DNA from: Deltaproteobacteria bacterium
Lineage (GTDB): Bacteria; Desulfobacterota; WTBG01
DNA: 6,764 nucleotides
Direction of reading: 5' to 3'
NCBI GenBank assembly: GCA_013139225.1
Contig: WTBG01000200.1
Span: 1 to 6,764, forward strand
Part shown: piece after piece, positions 1 to 3,905 of the stretch
Layout: the number at the start of each line of letters is the position of its first letter
Numbering within the stretch: position 1 is the first letter of the stretch
Translations under genes and position numbers: made by a program
The notes under the pieces: generated by a model
The model's input: only the letters and a program-made list of their open reading frames with translations
Told to the model about the DNA's origin: nothing
Databases searched by the model: none

Positions 1-804
1 TTTAGACTTATAAGTCGTGGGCTGGGTGCTAAGCATTGCTTTTTCGAAATGATCGATGCGAAAGCCACAGTTTATAACAATCAAGCAAGCAGACGTTCTC
101 TAAAAACTCTTAAGAAAGACTCTCCCATTGCTGCGCAATTATTAGGTGGAGATCCTTGTGTAATGCTTGATGCTGCCGAAATACTGACAACTCTTGTTGA
201 TATTTCTTTTTTGGATATAAATAGTGCCTGTCCTGCAAAAAAAATAATAAAAAAGGGAGCTGGTGCAGCCCTGTTAAATGATACGGCAACTCTTGGAAAA
301 ATCGTTGAAAAATTATCTTCCAGGCTGCGGATTCCAATTACAGTTAAGCTAAGGACGGGTTTTAGCAAAAGGGATATTAAGGATTGTGTTAAAACTGCTA
401 AGATATGTCAGACAAACGGAGCTTCCATCGTTTTTATACACGGCAGGACAAGCTCTCAAGGTTATTCTGGCGATATCGACTATGAATCAATAAAGGCTGT
501 CAAAGCTGCCTTAAAGATACCCGTGTTTGGAAGTGGAAATATATTAAATCCTTTTATGGCTAAGAAGATGCTTGATGAAACAGGCTGTGATGGAATCCTG
601 GTTGCCAGAGGCGCACTTGGCAACCCATGGATATTTAAAGATATTGAGAACTATTTGAAAAAAGGTAAGACTCTTAAGAGACCAACCTTAGCTGCAAAGA
701 AAAAGATCCTTAAAAAACACCTTGCTTACATAGAAAAATATAATGATATGACAGATAGTAATAAAACAGGTTTCATGGGCAGGGTAACAAAGTGGTATCT
801 ATAA
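1..804 (+). CDS. dus: tRNA-dihydrouridine synthase, DusB-like; 5' end outside window, C-terminus short
   Basis: Dus enzymes are FMN-dependent and reduce uridine in tRNA to dihydrouridine using NADPH in the cytoplasm. The frame is open from base 1 and reads FRLISRGLGAKHCFFEM, matching the usual Dus N-terminal block, so the true start lies before the window, probably about 20 codons away; the ATG at 49 is internal. The catalytic cysteine is in DINSACPAKK (codon 229-231). The FMN/substrate blocks PITVKLRTGF, FIHGRTSSQGYSGD and ARGALGNPWIF are all present. The usual G-N-G-D is G-S-G-N here, a conservative variant. The product ends at GFMGRVTKWYL, where family members normally continue for about 35-45 more residues of the helical tRNA-binding domain. 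Neither of the other two frames past the stop resumes a Dus-like sequence. The gene is therefore either a slightly shortened enzyme or a recently truncated one. Family assignment is secure; activity is not. Confidence 0.9.
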   Translation, partial: FRLISRGLGAKHCFFEMIDAKATVYNNQASRRSLKTLKKDSPIAAQLLGGDPCVMLDAAEILTTLVDISFLDINSACPAKKIIKKGAGAALLNDTATLGKIVEKLSSRLRIPITVKLRTGFSKRDIKDCVKTAKICQTNGASIVFIHGRTSSQGYSGDIDYESIKAVKAALKIPVFGSGNILNPFMAKKMLDETGCDGILVARGALGNPWIFKDIENYLKKGKTLKRPTLAAKKKILKKHLAYIEKYNDMTDSNKTGFMGRVTKWYL

Positions 805-959
805 AATTCCTGCTTCTTTTGCGTGGGTGACGAACTCTGGTTCCTTCCACCACTTCTCAATCCTTAGTCTTCAGTAACGGTATTGGCTGCCAGATAGCCG
901 GTACCCCAGATTACACTGCCACCAGGATAATTTAATATCATTGCTTTCATAACTGTCAT
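799..959 (-). pseudogene. possible decayed gene fragment, two frames
   Basis: This fills most of the 177-bp gap between dus and the methyltransferase gene. On the minus strand an ATG at 959 opens 31 codons, beginning MTVMKAMILNYPGG and ending at TAA (864-866). It starts 22 bases after the methyltransferase stop codon. In another minus frame, from the TGA at 871-873 to a TAG at 799-801, the translation reads RLRIEKWWKEPEFVTHAKEAG followed by I-L, which looks protein-like. The two pieces could be the start and end of one gene joined by a deletion or frameshift. I do not recognise the family. The VIWGTGYLA stretch vaguely recalls either a Rossmann-type nucleotide-binding start or an IS200/IS605 transposase block, and neither is convincing. 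It could also be chance. Confidence 0.3.
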
Positions 960-981
960 ATCCCTCACGTCTTTAACCAGT

Positions 982-1833
982 TCATTTTATTGCTAATGTA
1001 AAAGTAGTTACAATGGCATTAATAGATTCGATATTCTTCTTATCGCATGTATGTATTAGTGAAAATGTTTTCCTAAGTGTTTTTTTTGCTTCCTTAAAAG
1101 TCAGAAATTGTGCTCCGATCTTCTCATAGATAACATCAGGTGCCTCTTTCTTTCCTGTAAGGTTCAAATCATCTTCCATAACTAATATGTCTGCAATTGG
1201 TCCAATCCTATTAATTGCAATATATCCTGCATAGGGAAGGCAGAATCGTTCAAACAGAAGAACAGGTGTTGTTAGTGTAGCTGTCAGTTCTTTAGGTGGA
1301 TTTTCCCTGATATCCCAGATAAAATCATCAATAGTAAGAGAAGGAAAAGATTTCCTCAAGTTTTCTCCCGTTTGTGAAATGCTGGGTGCTCTATCAGATA
1401 TAACTATGGGGATATTGATGTTATTTTCTATCATTTCTTTACACAGACTTGAAGTGACCTGTCCAGGTCCTGTGCCTATCTCTACCAAAGTACCAATCTC
1501 AACTGTTCTGATAATAGAAGAGACGATTCCAACAATTGCCTCAGTAAATATTTTATAAATTTTACTTTTGGATTTATCTTTAAAAATTTCTTGAGCAGCT
1601 GGGTTTGACCAGTTCCATTCAGACTCTTTGGTAACCTGCATTATTAATCTCATCATCTTAACCATAGGGCGAAAGGGAGGTGACAATTCATCATCCCTGA
1701 CGACTTTTCCTGCCAAGAGTTTTTCGGATGCATCTAATAGTTCTTTCCAATCACCAAGTGCTTCAGTCATGTTTTGCTGATACTGGTCCATGGGATCTTC
1801 TATGCATTTCAGTATGGCTTCTTTGTTAATCAC
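982..1833 (-). CDS. class I SAM-dependent methyltransferase-like protein
   Basis: Likely a cytoplasmic Rossmann-fold methyltransferase of about 283 residues; the substrate is unknown. Numbered from the GTG start, motif I is LVEIGTGPGQ (E118, G120-T-G-P-G124), the glycine-rich loop that binds S-adenosylmethionine. A strand ending in the acidic residue of VISDRAP (D147) fits motif II, which contacts the ribose. A later DFIWDI stretch fits the next motif. The N-terminal ~110 residues are helical and lack recognisable motifs; they may form a substrate-recognition lid. The frame is open further up to a TTG at 1893, which would overlap the upstream gene by 26 bp. I chose the GTG at 1833 because AGGAGGAGGA lies just before it; the longer reading would translate that sequence as N-R-R-R-S. 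The gene follows the Fe-S gene by 34 bp and is almost certainly cotranscribed with it. Fold call is good; function is open. Confidence 0.75.
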   Translation of the reverse strand: MINKEAILKCIEDPMDQYQQNMTEALGDWKELLDASEKLLAGKVVRDDELSPPFRPMVKMMRLIMQVTKESEWNWSNPAAQEIFKDKSKSKIYKIFTEAIVGIVSSIIRTVEIGTLVEIGTGPGQVTSSLCKEMIENNINIPIVISDRAPSISQTGENLRKSFPSLTIDDFIWDIRENPPKELTATLTTPVLLFERFCLPYAGYIAINRIGPIADILVMEDDLNLTGKKEAPDVIYEKIGAQFLTFKEAKKTLRKTFSLIHTCDKKNIESINAIVTTFTLAIK

Positions 1834-1835
1834 AC

Positions 1836-1845
1836 TCCTCCTCCT
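1836..1845 (-). promoter_or_regulatory. strong Shine-Dalgarno sequence of the methyltransferase gene
   Basis: On the minus strand AGGAGGAGGA precedes the GTG at 1833-1831, with six bases between the first AGGAGG and the start codon. This is close to a perfect anti-16S match and decides the start of the second operon gene. The upstream TTG at 1893 has only GGAAG at about 5-7 bases. Confidence 0.75.
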
Positions 1846-1867
1846 GTTTATAAGCCCTGTAGATTTT

Positions 1868-3169
1868 TCATTTCTCTTTTGATTGAACTCCAATAAATCT
1901 TCCTAAAGTCATACGATAGTCATCCTTACTATATTTGCTGGATTCAATATTGGTTATGAACTTTTCCAGTACACCTTCCATATCTTTAGATGAGAAAAAT
2001 GGTTCAAGCGCATGCTCTCTTTCAATTCCCAGTGATTTTGCCAGTAAAGAAATAATGTTGGTTATACCAAAAGATTTATCTCCTTCCCACTTCAGATAGC
2101 TTAATTCACATACTGCACATATGGTAACCAGCTCTTTGGCTCCTGTTTCTTTAGCCTCTTCCATCCGCATCTTTTTCAAGTCTTTCCCTTTACCAGGGAA
2201 GAACATCTCACCGGTTCCTCCGCAACAGGGGGCATCTTGTCTTATATGTTTCATCTCAACAAGTTTTATCCCGGGAATTGCTTTCAGTATTTTACGTGGG
2301 CTCTCATAATCCCCCCAGAGGCGACCGTGAGCACAGGAATCGTGAAAAGTTGCTTCCAGAGATTGTGGATGCTTAAATTGAAGATGGTCCAGGTGATCTG
2401 CTATAAATTTTATTATGCTGTCCTGTTTAAAGGGGATGTCCATAATGTTTGGGGCAATTCGTGCAGTAACATAGAGACATTCCGCACATGCGTAAAGAAC
2501 AGTTCTGGGCTTCAGTGCAAGAAGACTTTCAATCAGGTTCCTCATATATTTTTCAGATTCCTCAACTTCTCCTATCATCTGAGCAGGCATTCCACAACAA
2601 AAACCTGTTCCTCCCAGAGCAACATAGTTTATACCGATCATGTCCATAATATCGATTAAAGATAGAGCGATGTCTGGCCTGAGAAGGCCGTTGCAGCCCA
2701 GAAATAATACAGCTTCAACTGGATTGGGATTTTCTGGTATCCTGGATAACCACCGTGCTTCTGAAGGTTGCATCTGCAGCCGGTTGATTATGTCGATTGT
2801 CCTTTTGAAACCACCCGAATTGGGATCGAGCATATGATCACGGACCATGGATGCACGCTTGTTTCCCTGGTTTAAAAATTCAGTTTTCAGAATGTTGTTA
2901 AAGATTAAAGGGTCAAGTTCCTCAGGGCAGACATGAAGGCATCGACCGCAATGATTACAGCCAAACACCCATTGAAAGACAAGATCGGAAAGCTCATTAC
3001 CCGAAAGAGCATTCAGAAGCTTTTTGGGAAGAGATTTTACTTGCTCCTCGTTCAGATTGAATGCTTTAACATTGGTGCACACCTCGATACACTTACCGCA
3101 TGCGATGCATTTATCAAGAATCCTCTCTTTCTCAACATTAAGATATTCTTTGAATGAACTATATTTCAT
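1868..3169 (-). CDS. HdrD/GlpC-like Fe-S oxidoreductase with two CCG domains
   Basis: Soluble 433-residue redox protein of the heterodisulfide reductase D / GlpC type. Two ferredoxin motifs bind [4Fe-4S] clusters: C21-C24-C27-C31 (CIACGKCIEVC) and C71-C74-C77-C81 (CNHCGRCLHVCP). Two complete CCG domains follow: C159-x31-C191-C192-x35-C228-x2-C231, and C279-x35-C315-C316-x34-C351-x2-C354. In HdrB/HdrD such cysteine sets hold noncubane [4Fe-4S] clusters that split disulfides; in relatives such as GlpC and lactate-utilisation proteins they pass electrons between a dehydrogenase and quinones or other carriers. There is no FAD domain, membrane segment or HdrE-like partner in the window, so donor and acceptor are unknown. 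The ATG at 3169 has AGGGG four bases upstream. The gene is first in a two-gene operon with a methyltransferase-like protein, suggesting a joint role in thiol, cofactor or methyl-group metabolism (inference). All 18 expected cysteines are intact. Confidence 0.9.
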   Translation of the reverse strand: MKYSSFKEYLNVEKERILDKCIACGKCIEVCTNVKAFNLNEEQVKSLPKKLLNALSGNELSDLVFQWVFGCNHCGRCLHVCPEELDPLIFNNILKTEFLNQGNKRASMVRDHMLDPNSGGFKRTIDIINRLQMQPSEARWLSRIPENPNPVEAVLFLGCNGLLRPDIALSLIDIMDMIGINYVALGGTGFCCGMPAQMIGEVEESEKYMRNLIESLLALKPRTVLYACAECLYVTARIAPNIMDIPFKQDSIIKFIADHLDHLQFKHPQSLEATFHDSCAHGRLWGDYESPRKILKAIPGIKLVEMKHIRQDAPCCGGTGEMFFPGKGKDLKKMRMEEAKETGAKELVTICAVCELSYLKWEGDKSFGITNIISLLAKSLGIEREHALEPFFSSKDMEGVLEKFITNIESSKYSKDDYRMTLGRFIGVQSKEK

Positions 3170-3235
3170 AGTGCCCCTGGATTTATCTGGAGAAGTGTAT
3201 TGTTAAAAATAAATGATCCCAATATTAAAAAATCC

Positions 3236-3265
3236 CATATAACACGAGAAGGCAGGGAATGCAAA
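3236..3265 (-). promoter_or_regulatory. weak candidate promoter for the Fe-S/methyltransferase operon
   Basis: Read on the minus strand, TTTGCA (3260-3265) and TATATG (3236-3241) are separated by 18 bases, about 65 bases before the Fe-S gene start. Each box matches the sigma-70 consensus at four of six positions. It is the best candidate I found by eye for this operon, but it is not strong. Confidence 0.3.
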
Positions 3266-3348
3266 TTATGTTTACTTGTGGGCTGGTAATAACAGCTCAG
3301 AACAGATAGTTTGAACTTTGGGATCTAGCGTTCTACGAGGATCGGGAG

Positions 3349-3358
3349 AAAGATCTTT
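3349..3358. repeat. perfect 10-bp palindrome AAAGATCTTT
   Basis: A perfect short palindrome in the divergent intergenic region. It is compatible with a dimeric regulator site, but this length occurs by chance often enough that it carries little weight alone. The 389 bases from 3170 to 3558 hold no gene that I can support; this and the following sites are all that I see there. Confidence 0.25.
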
Positions 3359-3392
3359 AAGCGGTGAGTGTCTCTTGTAGTATGAAGCTTGA

Positions 3393-3424
3393 ATCGTGCA
3401 TCAATTATTGTAGATCGTACATCA
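3393..3424. repeat. direct repeat pair ATCGTRCATCA, 21 bp apart
   Basis: ATCGTGCATCA (3393-3403) and ATCGTACATCA (3414-3424) agree at 10 of 11 bases, and their starts are 21 bp apart, two turns of the DNA helix. They lie about 50-80 bp upstream of the -35 box of the PilZ promoter, a usual position for tandem activator sites. Binding by a regulator is inference. Confidence 0.4.
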
Positions 3425-3425
3425 T

Positions 3426-3444
3426 CGATCATGAGTCATGCTCG
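3426..3444. repeat. imperfect palindrome around CATGAGTCATG
   Basis: CATGA-G-TCATG (3430-3440) is a perfect inverted repeat with a one-base centre. Allowing one mismatched pair (3429/3441), it extends to CGA...TCG over 3426-3444. It sits immediately after the direct repeats and about 30 bp before the -35 box, so it could be an operator. The arms and loop are too short for an RNA terminator, and no T-run suitable for one follows directly. Confidence 0.35.
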
Positions 3445-3474
3445 TATTTTTTCATCTTGTATTCTATTTATTAT

Positions 3475-3503
3475 TTGACATTATCGGGATATTTTTATAT
3501 TAT
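3475..3503 (+). promoter_or_regulatory. sigma-70-type promoter of the PilZ gene
   Basis: A perfect TTGACA (3475-3480) is followed after 17 bases by TATTAT (3498-3503), five of six matches to TATAAT, within AT-rich DNA. Transcription would start near 3510, leaving a leader of about 50 bases before the ATG at 3559. This is the clearest promoter in the window. Confidence 0.65.
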
Positions 3504-3546
3504 ATACGACTATAGAATCCTTGAGTAAAATTTATTCGCTTAGCTT

Positions 3547-3553
3547 AGGGAGA
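3547..3553 (+). promoter_or_regulatory. ribosome binding site of the PilZ gene
   Basis: AGGGAGA with its GGAG core at 3549-3552 lies six bases before the ATG at 3559, fixing that codon as the start. Confidence 0.7.
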
Positions 3554-3558
3554 ATTAC

Positions 3559-3888
3559 ATGACTGCAGAGTGGAGAGTTCACCCACGTTTGGAATTTGGC
3601 ATAAAAGTTATGAATAAGAACAACAATAAAACAAGCATGATGAAAGATATCTCAGTTGGTGGGTGTTTTATAGATGAGTCAGAGGAATTTGGTTTGTTAC
3701 CCATAAACACCAGAGTGCCACTTGTTTTCGAAATTCCTGGCGAAGATGAGTATGAAGATATTTACATCGAGGTTGATGGAATGGTTGTCCACCATGGCAA
3801 AGGTGGGAAAGGTATGGGAATCAACTTTGTCATGATGGGATCTGATGCAGCAAATGTGATTAATGAATTTGTAAAGTCCTATCTGTAA
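3559..3888 (+). CDS. stand-alone PilZ domain protein, predicted c-di-GMP receptor
   Basis: A 109-residue cytoplasmic protein made of a single PilZ domain. PilZ proteins bind the second messenger cyclic di-GMP and change the activity of partners controlling motility, exopolysaccharide or other surface traits. Both binding signatures are visible: R-x3-R as R6-V-H-P-R10, and [DN]-x-S-x2-G as D30-I-S32-V-G-G35. The remainder has the beta-strand pattern of the barrel, with a final GMGINFVMM strand and a C-terminal helix ending in VNEFVKSYL-like residues (VINEFVKSYL). The length is normal for single-domain members. Start is supported by the Shine-Dalgarno sequence and by a strong promoter upstream, so the gene is probably monocistronic. 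It converges with the large repeat lipoprotein gene across 17 bp. The partner protein cannot be told from the sequence. Confidence 0.88.
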   Translation: MTAEWRVHPRLEFGIKVMNKNNNKTSMMKDISVGGCFIDESEEFGLLPINTRVPLVFEIPGEDEYEDIYIEVDGMVVHHGKGGKGMGINFVMMGSDAANVINEFVKSYL

Positions 3889-3905
3889 AAATTCTTACTT
3901 CCTTA

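Noticed and set aside
237..255. A-rich run with A AAA AAG-like slippery sequence in dus
   Set aside because: The frame reads through it with conserved Dus residues on both sides (SACPAKK before, GAGAALL after), so no frameshift is needed or indicated.
805..981. Intrinsic terminator or tRNA between dus and the methyltransferase gene
   Set aside because: No GC-rich stem followed by a T-run on either strand, and no cloverleaf; only a 4-bp TGGC-T-GCCA inverted repeat near 884-892.
2237..2659. 140-codon plus-strand frame opposite the Fe-S gene
   Set aside because: It lies wholly antisense to a gene with intact cysteine motifs, and its translation has no recognisable domain.
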